Positions 1-10,107 of a DNA stretch of 64,000 nucleotides are shown here, one piece after another. The position numbers and the translations under genes are program-made. The notes under the pieces are model-generated. The model saw only the letters and a list, made by a program, of their open reading frames with translations. It searched no databases and had not been told where the DNA came from. This DNA comes from Rhynchopus euleeides (Eukaryota; Euglenozoa; Diplonemea; Diplonemida; Diplonemidae): contig OY723240.1 in NCBI GenBank assembly GCA_963210315.1, forward strand, positions 1,674,001-1,738,000. Direction: 5' to 3'. Each line of letters starts with the position of its first letter. Position 1 is the first letter of the stretch.

Positions 1-839
1 CCCCGCCCAGTTCAGGGAGATGTAGGCGGGGAAAAAATCGATACGACCGGGGGTGAGGGTGGCGACGTCGGCGTAGCGCGCCGCGCTGTACCACGCGACG
101 AGTATCATCAGGCGCAGGAGAGGGTCTGTGGTGATGGAGCACGCCCGCGCGATGTCGCTGGGTGCGCCTGCCGCACAGGCTGCTTCGCCCCCTTGCGAAG
201 CAAGCTGCGGGAGAAGTCCGCGAGCACCTGTTTGTCGTGGGGGATGGCCGCCCGTTTGAGCCACCCCCGGATCAGCACGGTGTATTGCAGGGCGGAGGCT
301 GGGGTCACCTTGCCCTTTAGCAGGAGGCGGGACACCCAGAGTACGCTGGCCTGGGCGGGGGGGAGGGTCACGCCCGTCGCACTGTTCCAATGCTCCTGGA
401 ACTGCTGCAGGCGGCGCACCACACTGGCCTGTTGGGACCACGTGGTGTCTGCGAGAGACCCCCGGATCCACCCCCTCCCCGCCTCCAGCACTTCCAGGAC
501 CTCCGAGTCCGTGAGTGGTGGCTCCTGCTGTGGGGGACGCCCCCGACGGGGCTGCCCGGTGCCCTCCTGGATGAAAGAGTATGGGCTCAGCGAAAACGCC
601 TCGGCTTGTCCCCGGAAAGCCTGTGCTTGCGCCCCCCCCTCTTGGAGGGCTCGCGTGGGGTGTTCGGCCGGCCCCCCTGGTCGGGGTTCTCCCGCTTCCG
701 CCGCCACCCTGAGGCCCTGTCGGCGCGCTTTGACGCGCTCCTCAGGTAGTGCGGGGTGTGCTGGGTCCCGAAGAGTTCGGCGGAGAGTGCGGCGGCTCCG
801 GTTGCGTCGCCCGCCTGCAGCCGATCCAGCACCATGCAC
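1..839 (-). pseudogene. Tyrosine recombinase, frameshifted and cut by the window edge
   Basis: The ORF from the ATG at 839 to the stop at 108 encodes 243 residues. Its C-terminal 130 residues look like the SAM-like core-binding domain of tyrosine recombinases: LTDSEVLEVLEAGRGWIRGS, then helices with QASVVRRLQQFQEHW and SALQYTVLIRGWLKRAAIP. That frame stops at 108-110, but the next frame continues from about position 165 to 1 with DPLLRLMILVAWYSAARYAD followed by VATLTPGRIDF. This is the box I region with the first catalytic Arg (AAR). The two halves join at about 165-185 by a single-base frame change, so this copy is either a pseudogene or uses a programmed shift. The remaining catalytic residues (HxxR, Tyr) lie outside the window. 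Confidence 0.6.
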
Positions 840-1819
840 CGCCCGATGGTGCTCCGACCGATCTCCACCAGAGCTCGGTCGGCGGCGCTTCCGCTCGGGC
901 CGACCGCGGCAGCGATCGCGTGCAGCGTGCGCAGGTGGGCCGCGGCTTCGTGTCCTGCGGCCCCCGCGTCCGCCCTCAGGGGGGCAAATCTCGCGTGGAG
1001 GTCCGTCATGATGCCGGGCCGGAGGTCGTCCGGCACGTTCCCCCAGGTTGCGGGGTCCAGCGGGTCCCGGCCCGCAAAAGGGGCAGCAGACGAGCTGTCG
1101 GTGCTCGAGTCCGCGGATCGGGATCGCGCGCGGCGGTGGCGCGGGGGAAAATCCACCCGGTGGTAGTCGCTGTCAGAGGCAAACCCGGCACCGTCTGCCG
1201 TGGGCAGGTGTCGCGCGCATGGCTGTGCAGGGGGACCCGCGCCGTCTGCCGTAGAAGGCAGGAAACGCGTGGTACCATCCCTGATCATCCGGGCGTCAGC
1301 CGCTGTGCGTCGGGAACGCGATACAGAGGGTCCCGCGCCGTCCGCTGCAAAACACGGGAAACGCGTGGCACCCCCCGCCAGCTGCGCGCCGTCTGCTGTG
1401 TGCAGGGAACGCGACTCGGGCAGTCCCGCGCCGTCCGCCGCAGAGGGCGGGAAACGCGTGGCACCCCCTGCCGGCTGCGCGCCGTCTGCTGTGTGCAGGG
1501 AACGCGAAACAGGAGGGCCCGCGCCATCCGCCGCGAAGGGCAGGGAACGCGCGGCACTCCGCTCCTGGTCCGTCTCGCCCGCGCCGTCCGCCGCCGTGGG
1601 CAGGGAACGCGTGGCATCCTCCGCTGGGCGCGCGCCGTCTGCAGTCGGCAGGGAACGCTGCGCCTCCAACCCCTCCAGGCGCTCCATCAGCCGGCGGAAT
1701 TCGTCCCGGGATACGGGTGCCGCCTCGGCTTTTCCGTCGTCAGACGGGAGCGATTCCTGCTTGTTCTGGGGTGTGGTGGTCGCGGGGGACTTCGCCTTTC
1801 CCTTTTTGTCCTTGGCCAT
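587..1819 (-). CDS. Gag-like protein with ten imperfect RSLPTADGAG-type repeats
   Basis: The 410-residue ORF starts at an ATG (MAKDKKGKAKS, basic) at 1819; an open frame extends upstream but looks like leader. Residues about 35-220 are roughly ten imperfect repeats of 15-20 residues built on R-[SF]-[LP]-x-[TS]-[A]-ADGAG. A serine-rich stretch follows, then an alanine-rich helical domain (about 230-350, beginning near DPATWGNVPDDL) and a basic tail rich in Arg/Lys. A repeat-bearing, basic ORF preceding a recombinase suggests the structural (Gag-like) ORF1 of a tyrosine-recombinase element. No Cys-His knuckle is visible. The 3' end overlaps the recombinase ORF by about 250 bp in another frame. 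The function is inferred from position only. Confidence 0.5.
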   Translation of the reverse strand: MAKDKKGKAKSPATTTPQNKQESLPSDDGKAEAAPVSRDEFRRLMERLEGLEAQRSLPTADGARPAEDATRSLPTAADGAGETDQERSAARSLPFAADGAGPPVSRSLHTADGAQPAGGATRFPPSAADGAGLPESRSLHTADGAQLAGGATRFPCFAADGAGPSVSRSRRTAADARMIRDGTTRFLPSTADGAGPPAQPCARHLPTADGAGFASDSDYHRVDFPPRHRRARSRSADSSTDSSSAAPFAGRDPLDPATWGNVPDDLRPGIMTDLHARFAPLRADAGAAGHEAAAHLRTLHAIAAAVGPSGSAADRALVEIGRSTIGRCMVLDRLQAGDATGAAALSAELFGTQHTPHYLRSASKRADRASGWRRKRENPDQGGRPNTPREPSKRGGRKHRLSGDKPRRFR

Positions 1820-1990
1820 TTTCGGATTGTGTGTGGTTTTTCGTTGATCGCACGACACACACAGAAAATTTTGCCTGCGGAAGTGTTGGTGTGTGATTGG
1901 CAGGCGCATAAGACTGTGTGTGACGGCAAGCACCTAGCACTTCCCCTATCGCTGCATTTCCGCCTGACAAGTACCTTGTTGGAAGAATAA

Positions 1991-3144
1991 AAAAGTGGCA
2001 TTATTGCTTATGCACAATGTACGCACAAACTACGCAAAACTACGCACGAACTACGCAATTTGGGCCTTTCAGCAACACCATACAGGGGCACAAAGTATAT
2101 GGTGTCAAGGAGAGACTACGTATTACGGACAGACACCTGGTTGTGTTTTAGTGATACTGTATTGCGGTCCAACCACCAAGCCACTGACAGACAACTGCTA
2201 CACACCCTCCCGTTGTGCATTGATCTGCCTTGTACAACATATCTGGTGTAGTGACTACAAAAAGGACTAACATTGCGAGAAGGTGCTGGGAGATTTACTT
2301 TTCCATTCCCTCTCGACGATCAAACCCCCCCCCCCCCCTCCGCTCTTCCCACACTGGATTTCAGACGCAACCTGCCTAACGAGTGAAGGGTGATTATTCT
2401 TGTGCTCCCTTCAAATTCGATTTCACTACCCCCCTCCGCTCTTCAACCTCGCATATCAAGTGAAGATCAGCTCTGTGCCTGGGAGTTCTCATCCCCCCCA
2501 CCCCCCCCCGTGACCCAATAAAGAGTAGCCGGCTCTCTGTATCTCACTTTCTCTGCTTCTCTACCACCCAACCCCCCCCAATCCTCTGCTCCACTGTCGC
2601 TCAAGAAGTAGGTAAAGCTTGTGTGGTGGTGCGTACCGACTCCTTGTGAAGGGTGCTGCTTGAGCTTCCCCTCGCCACCTTACATCCCTTGCTGCCAACC
2701 GGTGGGAACTACAGGGTGTTTACTCACGCCCAACGTAGCCTCCTTTAGCCCAGACAGCATACCCGACACAACACAGATTGGAGCTCAGACACGGCCTCCT
2801 TCATGTCAGGTTCCAGGGAGGTCATCTCTGGTTTTTGTTTTCCTTTCTCTTCTACTTCACGACTCCCGCCCCCAACTCCAGTGGTGTGTGCCGAAGAACC
2901 GCGTGGTGGCTTCTGCTTTCCAGCAGCAGGCTCCTGTCGGAGGTGGGGTGGGGGTAGGACGCCTCACCGACCCGTGGTGTATCAGGCAGTGATGTTGCCT
3001 CCCGTCTGGCGGGGGTGAAGGTGAGCGGGTGGGTCCCTGTACCCCCTTCCCCCCCACACTCCTATAGTTCACTCGCGTTGTGGGGGTGCTGCCGCTGTTG
3101 CGATTTGGGAAACCGAAACAGCAGCAGGCTAGACTGGTGGTTGC
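1991..3144. other. Intergenic: short A+T leader repeats and a repeat shared with the right end of the window
   Basis: No gene is visible. About 2010-2060 holds four spaced copies of ACTACGCA-type words. About 2216-2330 (GATCTGCC...ACAACATATCT... to a poly-C tract) is nearly identical to 63830-63945, and 2350-2430 (CACTGGATTTCAGACGCAAC...) recurs at about 63474-63550. Several C-rich tracts (2320s, 2490s, 2560s) follow. The 2600-3140 stretch may hold the 5' UTR of the GIY-YIG gene. Confidence 0.6.
2216..2435 (+). repeat. Dispersed repeat, two blocks also found at 63474-63552 and 63830-63950
   Basis: Block X (2216-2330, ending in a long C tract) and block Y (2350-2435) are each about 85-95% identical to blocks near the right edge, in the same orientation. 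There the order is Y then X, with about 280 bp between them. The C tract ends both blocks, so this looks like a short interspersed or satellite family with oligo-C tails rather than one segmental duplication. Confidence 0.7.
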
Positions 3145-6100
3145 ATGCCGCAGGCATGGCCCTGTTGCTGTGTGGCATGTTTTCTGAGGGGCATATGGAT
3201 GAAGACACGTAGATACCGAGGGAGAATTGCCTGGATGGGCTATGGGCATCGTGAAGCTTGTGGGATGAGGGGTTCAAGTGATGAATGGAACGTCATGGCG
3301 AACCGCCAATGCCCAGTGCCCAGCCCCCCCGACACCCCAGGGAACTTTCGATTACAAACAGGGGAACCCCCTGAACCGCCAGACAACGCTGGACAGCACC
3401 ACTGTACCAAGCCCAGAGAGATATGTCAGCACCCCGTGCCACCCACAGGTTTGCCAGGCATGGTGTCGCACAGCCGTGCGGCACGGCTGCTGCAGGCAGC
3501 ACACATACACACGCATGGGGGGTCCCGTGCCACAGGCGGTGCTGTGTCGCACCCAGCGGGCACAGGGGTGCAGCCGCAGCCAGGTGCAACACACACAGCC
3601 TTCCAGGTGTTGGAGCGTAGTGGCGAGTGTGTCTACGTCGGCATCACCAGACGGGAGCTGCACGCTCAGTACAAATATTGCCTCCGCGCCAGTGGCATCC
3701 TCACGGAAGGCAGGTCACTGCAGGCCCTTCACGATGTGGCACCCAGCAGCACACGTGATTTGCACCACTTGCGTGCTGCCCTCATCGCCAAACACAAAGC
3801 AGCAGGGTGCCGCCTGCTCAACAAGAAGCTGTACGCAAAGCCGAGGAGTGGGTCGACGCACCTCGTTTATGAGGTGCTCAACAGTGCAGGGGACAGAGTG
3901 CATATCGGTGTGTGCAGCAAGATTCGTCACGCTGACGTTTGGAATTTGAAGTGCTTCACTCCCGGGTGCACAACACGTATTGTGCGTGAGGTGCGACTGA
4001 ACAGTGCAAGTGAGCTCCGTTGTTTCAAAGCGTCGTTGTCTCGTCCTGGCGTAGGCTTGCGGCCACAGAAGAGTGGGATGACGCACGTTGTGTACGAGGT
4101 GCTCAACAGTGAAGGGGAGACGGTGTACGTTGGTGTCCGCGAGAAGCTGCGTCTCTCTGACATTTGGAGAATGAAGTGCTTCACTCCTGGATGCACAGTG
4201 CGTCTTGTGCGTGAGGTGCGACTGAACAGTGCGATTCAGGCCCGTCGTTTGAAATCCTCGCTGTCTCGTCACGGTGTCGGCCTGCAGCCGCGGGCGAGTG
4301 AGTTTACACACGTCGCGTACGAGGTGCTCAACAGTGAAGGGGAGACGGTGTACGTTGGTGTGGGCAAGAAGATCACCACTTCGTATCTCCGGCAACGCAA
4401 CATCCTCACCGCAGGCAGGACGGTGCGTGTCATGCGTGAGGTGGTGCTGAAGACCCGCCGTGCGGTGGACCACTTGCGTGCTGCCCTCATCGCCAAACAC
4501 ACAGCAGCAGGGTGCTGCCTGCTCAACAACAATCATTACACAAGACCCAGCAGTGGGTCGACACATGTCGTGTACGAGGTGCTCAACAGTGAAGGGGAGA
4601 CGGTGTACGTTGGTGTGACCAAGACAATCAACACTTCGGTTCTCCGGCGACGCAACATCCTCACCGCAGGCAGGACGGTGCGTGTCATGCGTGAGGTGGC
4701 GCTGAATTCGCGGCGTGCAGTCGACCACTTGCGTGCTGCCCTCGTTGCCAAATACACATCAGCAGGGTGCCGCCTGCTCAACAAGGTGAAGTACGTGGGT
4801 CAGGTGGATCGCGAGATGCCGACAGCCCACACCCTGCACAAGGCATACGAGGTGGTGGACAAGGAAGGCAGATGTGTGTCCGTCGGTATTGTCTTCCACC
4901 TCAAGCAACGAGCATACGAGCTGCGCAAGGCAGGTGTGCTGCGGGCAGGGCGGCAGCTGCGCGTGCTGTGCACCATGCATGTGCACAGCAGGGCTGAGCT
5001 CAACAGGCTGCGTGCCGCACTGGTGGCCTCCAGCGAGGCGTCGGGCAGTGAGCTGCAGAATGTGCGAGGGCGTGCACGCCAGGACATGTCGCATGCGGTG
5101 TGCGAGGTGGTGGACCGTCAGGGGCGCAGGGTGTACGTCGGGATCGCCAAGTCTCTGAAGTCGGCACGCCACCACCTGAAGGCGAAGGGTGTGCTCCGTA
5201 CCGGATATGTGCTGCGTGTGGTGCGGCATGAGGTGATTCGTGACAGGCGCGCAGAGCAGCGTGTGCGTACGGCGCTGATCGAGGAGAGCGAGGCTGCAGG
5301 GTGTGTGCTGCTGAACAAGCGACGCGAGTCTCTGAAGGCACGACTGGAACGTGACGGCCACACACACGCCGTGTACGAGGTGGTGGATGAGCACACAGGC
5401 AGCCGTGTGTACGTGGGTGTGGCGAAGGAGCTGTCCTCAGTGAGAGGCAACCTGAAGCGGCGTAGGGTGCTGCAGGAGGGACGGTCTCTGCGTGTGGTCC
5501 ACAGTGTGCTGATGCAGGACAGGCACGAGGTGGCACAGTTGCGCTCGGTACTGATTCAGCAGAGCGAGGCTGCAGGGCGTGTGCTTCTCAACAAGCGGCG
5601 TGAGTCTCTGAAAGCACAACTGGAACGTGACGGCCACACACACGCTGTGTACGAGGTGGTTGACGAGACCACCGACAATCGTGTGTACATCGGTGTGTCG
5701 AAGGACCCACGTGGGGTCCGGAACGAACTCCGACGGCGTGGGGTGCTGCAGGAGGGACGGTGCCTGCGTGTGGTGCGTGGTGTGCGTCTGGGCGGTCGGG
5801 CAGAGCTGGATGCGTTGCGGAAACAGCTGGTCGCAGAGGGTGTGCGTGACGGACAGCAGCTGCTGAACGTGTGTGGTCACAACCTCGTCGGGTCTGCACA
5901 TGCTGCGGTGCTGCGTGCCCGCCTTGCTGCGGCAGCACCGCGGCAGCTGCGCGTGTGGGCTGCAGACAACGAGAAGGCACGGCGTGCGTTCGAGCGGCGC
6001 CACGGATCTGTGCTGCGCAAGCAGCGGCAGGGCGGTGTGCCACAGCCACAAGACAGCGGTGTGGTGTACGCGCTTGTCAGCAAGGGCGGGTCTGTGCTGT

Positions 6101-6402
6101 ATGTGGGGCAGACACAGCACACATGCTTGCGGCGTGCAGGTCATCACTTCGCACTTGCCACACATAAGCTGCGTGCAGGGGGACGGCTGAGCCGCGTGCA
6201 GCTTGCGCAGGTGGAGCACGGGCAGCCACTGCACGCGGTGCCTGTGGAGCGGGCTGCTGGGGTGGCGGGCCGCCGCCGTGAGAAGCACTACATCCGTGTG
6301 TTGGAACCGCCGCTCAACACGTACTCGACGACGCCTGCCCATCGGATGCTGGCAGGCACGCCCGCGGGCAACGAACGCATGTGGCGGTGCCTGTCTGCGT
6401 GA
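3145..6402 (+). CDS. Multi-repeat GIY-YIG-like protein (nine degenerate modules plus one C-terminal GIY-YIG domain)
   Basis: The ORF is 1085 residues; the true start is uncertain (ATGs at 3145 and 3199), because the first about 145 residues are low-complexity and not conserved among the repeats. From residue about 148 a module of about 80-85 residues repeats nine times. Each opens with H-x-V-Y-E-V-[LV]-x-S/D-x-G-x-x-V-Y-V-G-V, has a middle R-x-[LV]-R-V-V/M-R, and ends with L-R-x-x-L-I/V-x-x-x-x-x-A-G-x-x-L-L-N. This is the order of GIY-YIG nucleases (GIY strand, YxG strand, late E/N end), but the first Gly of GIY is replaced. The last module (about 970-1070) is more canonical: GVVYALVSKGGSVLYVGQTQ, an Arg-bearing helix, RRREKHYI and EPPLNTY. 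GIY-YIG domains cut DNA with a single metal; whether the repeats cleave or only bind is unknown. It is a single exon. Confidence 0.7.
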   Translation: MPQAWPCCCVACFLRGIWMKTRRYRGRIAWMGYGHREACGMRGSSDEWNVMANRQCPVPSPPDTPGNFRLQTGEPPEPPDNAGQHHCTKPREICQHPVPPTGLPGMVSHSRAARLLQAAHIHTHGGSRATGGAVSHPAGTGVQPQPGATHTAFQVLERSGECVYVGITRRELHAQYKYCLRASGILTEGRSLQALHDVAPSSTRDLHHLRAALIAKHKAAGCRLLNKKLYAKPRSGSTHLVYEVLNSAGDRVHIGVCSKIRHADVWNLKCFTPGCTTRIVREVRLNSASELRCFKASLSRPGVGLRPQKSGMTHVVYEVLNSEGETVYVGVREKLRLSDIWRMKCFTPGCTVRLVREVRLNSAIQARRLKSSLSRHGVGLQPRASEFTHVAYEVLNSEGETVYVGVGKKITTSYLRQRNILTAGRTVRVMREVVLKTRRAVDHLRAALIAKHTAAGCCLLNNNHYTRPSSGSTHVVYEVLNSEGETVYVGVTKTINTSVLRRRNILTAGRTVRVMREVALNSRRAVDHLRAALVAKYTSAGCRLLNKVKYVGQVDREMPTAHTLHKAYEVVDKEGRCVSVGIVFHLKQRAYELRKAGVLRAGRQLRVLCTMHVHSRAELNRLRAALVASSEASGSELQNVRGRARQDMSHAVCEVVDRQGRRVYVGIAKSLKSARHHLKAKGVLRTGYVLRVVRHEVIRDRRAEQRVRTALIEESEAAGCVLLNKRRESLKARLERDGHTHAVYEVVDEHTGSRVYVGVAKELSSVRGNLKRRRVLQEGRSLRVVHSVLMQDRHEVAQLRSVLIQQSEAAGRVLLNKRRESLKAQLERDGHTHAVYEVVDETTDNRVYIGVSKDPRGVRNELRRRGVLQEGRCLRVVRGVRLGGRAELDALRKQLVAEGVRDGQQLLNVCGHNLVGSAHAAVLRARLAAAAPRQLRVWAADNEKARRAFERRHGSVLRKQRQGGVPQPQDSGVVYALVSKGGSVLYVGQTQHTCLRRAGHHFALATHKLRAGGRLSRVQLAQVEHGQPLHAVPVERAAGVAGRRREKHYIRVLEPPLNTYSTTPAHRMLAGTPAGNERMWRCLSA

Positions 6403-6967
6403 CCTGTCACTGTGGTGCAAGGTGCATGGCACGTGGTGCTTGCCGGTGCATGCAGTGTTGCCACTCCTCCATGCCTGCTGCTTGCTTCCGTGTGGCTGTG
6501 CCCCTTGTGTGCTCATATGATTTGCACATCAGATGTATTGTACTGTTTGTAAGTGTTGCTGAGTTCGCGATATTGCAGCCCCACCCCACGACCCACACCC
6601 ACAGCCATGAGTCATTGACAAAGGCCTCTCCTGCCTCCATTTCGTGCAGCTTCCTCACCCCACACTTGCTGAACTGAGTTTGACCCCTTGCAGTCCTGGC
6701 CATTGGCCCATTTTTCGCACACACCGCCTCCTTTCCATTATCTGCTGGCACCCTGTCTGAAGCAACATGCCATGCCGCCACACGTGCACTCCTCAGACCC
6801 ACCGGTTTCCGGTTCGCCAGAGCAACGGTACCTGCCCCAGTTCTTGGCACTTTCCTCGCCAATCATGTGCAAGATACCATGCCACCCAGTCACCCACCCT
6901 CCCCCCACACTCCACTCGACCCACCACCACAGGCCCCCTCTCTGCCCCTTCACACCCGCACACTGTG
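6403..6967. other. Intergenic spacer and probable 5' UTR of the helicase gene
   Basis: C-rich, CACACC-rich spacer with no conserved gene. The helicase frame is open from an ATG at 6767, but the residues before 6968 are Pro/His/Thr-rich and look like translated UTR. I see no clear core promoter. Confidence 0.5.
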
Positions 6968-9900
6968 ATGCCTGAGGCACTCCGCGCCGGTATGCGGCCG
7001 CCCGATCCGCCACCTGCTGACCCCGACTGCCCCCGCCAGGCTGCTGGTTCCCCATGTGTCCCGGTCGCCGACTACATCCGCGACGACGCCTCGCCACTGC
7101 GTGCCATGTTCCCCTTCGAACACTTCAACAAGGTGCAGAGCTGCTGCGTCGATGCCCTGCTCGGCTCTGACGACAGCATCGTGGTGGCCGCCCCCACCGG
7201 CTCGGGCAAGACAGTGCTTATGGAGCTCGCCATCCTGCGCCTCTTCTTCTACGACCCCGACCAGCAACGCCTCCGCGGGTCCCCCGTCTCACGCCAGCGC
7301 AAAGTTGTCTACGTCGCACCCATCAAGGCCCTCGCCTATGAGAAGGTCAACCAGTGGCGCTCACACTTCGGAAAATATGGCCTTGTCGTGTCGGATGTCA
7401 CGGGGGACACTGGGGGAAGCCACGAACACCAGATGGTGGGGATGCAGGACGCGCACATCCTCGTCACCACCCCGGAAAAGTTCGACTCTGTCACGCGCCG
7501 CTGGCACGAGCAGGTGGTGACGGTGTGCGTGCGGGACATCGGGCTTGTCCTCCTCGACGAGGTGCACCTGCTGTCAGAAGAGCGTGGCCCGGTCCTCGAG
7601 GCGCTCGTCTCGAGGATGAAGACTATCCGCTCAGCCCATTCGCAGCACCCCCGCAGCTGCAGCCTCCCCGCGTCACAGCTGCGCTTCCTCGCCGTGTCCG
7701 CCACGCTGTCCAACGCGGGGGACATGGGGGAGTGGCTGAGCGCCACACCCAACAGGGTCTACACCTTCCCGGCGAGCGACCGCCCGGTGCCCCTGTCTGT
7801 CAACTTCGTCGCCTTCCCCGACAAGGCGAACCCATTCCTGTTCGAGCGGAGCCTGACATACCGCATGCCTTCACTCATCATGGAGCACGGCAAGGGGAAG
7901 CCTGCCCTTGTGTTCTGCCACACGAGGAGGACCACCGCGTCGACTGCACTGGATCTCTCGAAGAAGCTTAATGTACAGCCCAGCACGCCGCACCAGGCAG
8001 CGGCTGCTGCGAGGAGTGTCACCAACAAGCAGCTTGCGGAGTGCCTGATGCGCGGTGTCGGCTTCCACCACGCAGGCCTGCAGCCTGAGGAGCGTCAGGT
8101 TGTGGAGCAGCTCTTCTTCTCTCGAGCCATCATGATCCTCTGCACCACGTCGACCCTTGCGATGGGGGTGAACCTGCCTGCGCGCCTCGTGATTATCAAA
8201 GGCACGTCGCACTACAACAACGGCAGGTCGGAGGCGCTGTCGATGAGCATGCTGATGCAGATGGCAGGCCGTGCCGGCAGGGCTGGCCTGGATGACTGCG
8301 GCACAGCGGTGATCATGACAACCCCCCACGACAAGGTCCACTATGAGGCGCTCGTTGGGCAGACACCGGAGGTGGAGTCCCGCCTGCATGAGCACACCAT
8401 CGAGCATATCAACGCCGAGATTGTGCTGCAGACGATCAACACGCGTGCGATTGTGCTGGACTGGCTGCGGACGACGTTTTTCTGGATCCGGGTTCACAAA
8501 AACCCGACGTTCTACGGGTTCCGCACAGCGGAGGGGCTCGACGCGCTTCTCTTCGAGAAGTGCAACAAGATTGTGACGCAGCTCGTCGCGGCGAACTGCG
8601 TGCGGTGTGTCTCAACCTGCGGGCCGGAGGACAGGCTGGAGCCAACCCTCGTGGGGCGGAGCATGGCGAAGTATTACCTCCGGTTCGACAGTGCGGCAGT
8701 CATGGGGACCTCTGTCGCCCGCATGATGAACCCCAAGTCGGTGCTGGAGATGCTGGCGCACTGCGGCGAGTTTGCGGAAATCCGAATCCGCATCGGGGAG
8801 AAGAGGGCGCTGAACGCCTACAACAAGACGGTGCGCTACCCCGTGAAGGAGAACGGGAAGGTGAAGCATGTCGCGGACAACTGGCACAAGTCGTACATCC
8901 TGCTGCAGCAGGCGATCCACGATGCAAGCATCGACGACTGGGCCCTGAAGAACGACCAGGGCAGGGTCACCACCGCCGCGCCACGCCTGCTGAGGCACCT
9001 CATCGAGGTTGCGATCGACAGGGGGCTGTGCTCGCCGATCGTCACATCCTTCGTCCTCATCCGCTGCATCGAGCGCCGCATGTGGCAGGACGGGCGCCTC
9101 CTGCGCCAGTTCGAAGGCATCGGCGCCACCACCGCGCTCAACCTGGAGCGCATCGGCGCCGGCACCCTCGCAGACCTCCTCCGCACACCCGCCCCCCGCA
9201 TCGAGCAGGCAGTGAACAGGGCTGCGCCGTTCGGGACCAACCTCAAGAGGACATGCGCTAGCATCCCCGTCTACGCCATCACCTCGATACACGCAGAGCT
9301 CAACGGGGCAGGCCCGGGCCGCGTCGTACGGGTCACCGTCGAGAGGGGACGCGCCGACGCGGCGCGGCAGCACCCTGCTGAGGGCAGCACCGCTGAGGGC
9401 ACCGCCTCCGGAAGGGCTGCGCCGAAGGGCGGCGGCGCTGGGAAGCAGCCAGCTGCAGCAGGGGCGGGGGTCGACTTCCGCTACACCGGGGATGCGGGGG
9501 GCGCTGACAGCGATGCCGAGGATGAGGGGCTGGGCACGGCAGACGCCGCTGTTGCTGCTGCTGCTGCTGCTGGGGAGGCAGCGGGGTTCCCCGTCCCGAG
9601 CAGCAGCGGGAGTGGTGTTGGTGGTGCGGCAGGCGAGGCGCTGCTCGCCGCAGAGGGCTACCGCACCGCGGAGGCGTTTGCCGGAGTCGAGTTTGTCTCC
9701 GACTTCACCTGCGTGATTGTGGCAGGGGACGAGGAGGACAAGCTGCTGTGCATCCGCAGCATCCCGCGCGGCGCGGCGGGGCACACCGCAGAGTTCAACG
9801 TCTCGGGCTCCGCCCGGCAGGTCAGGGCATGGGTCCTCAACGAGCGATGGCTGGGCACCGACACCTTCGAGACGCTGGACCTGGAGGCCACACCACAGCA

Positions 9901-10073
9901 TCACCAACCCCAACCCCAACACCACCCCAGGCAGCGCCTCCCCACCCCCTTCAGGCCACCGCCCCCCAGCGGCGGCGGAGCAGCACCAACACCAACACCA
10001 ACACCAACACCAACACCACCCCAGGCGGCTGCCGCCGCCACACCACCACCACCACCACCACCACCACCACCTC

Positions 10074-10107
<34 letters not shown>

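Larger units (their letters stand above)
1..1990 (-). mobile_element. VIPER/DIRS-like tyrosine-recombinase retroelement, left part outside the window
   Basis: Read on the minus strand, a Gag-like ORF with tandem repeats (1819 to 587) overlaps a second ORF that contains a tyrosine-recombinase region (839 to the window edge). The order Gag then recombinase is that of VIPER-type elements of kinetoplastids, where RT/RNase H follows; here anything downstream of the recombinase is off the window. The 5' flank (1820-1990) is a short AT-richer stretch. Terminal repeats cannot be judged with one end missing. A Crypton-like DNA transposon is an alternative, because no RT is visible. Confidence 0.55.

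Noticed and set aside
193..1990. Several long plus-strand open frames opposite the Gag/recombinase ORFs
   Set aside because: They mirror the high-GC minus-strand genes, have Arg/Ser/Cys-heavy composition, and show no domain.
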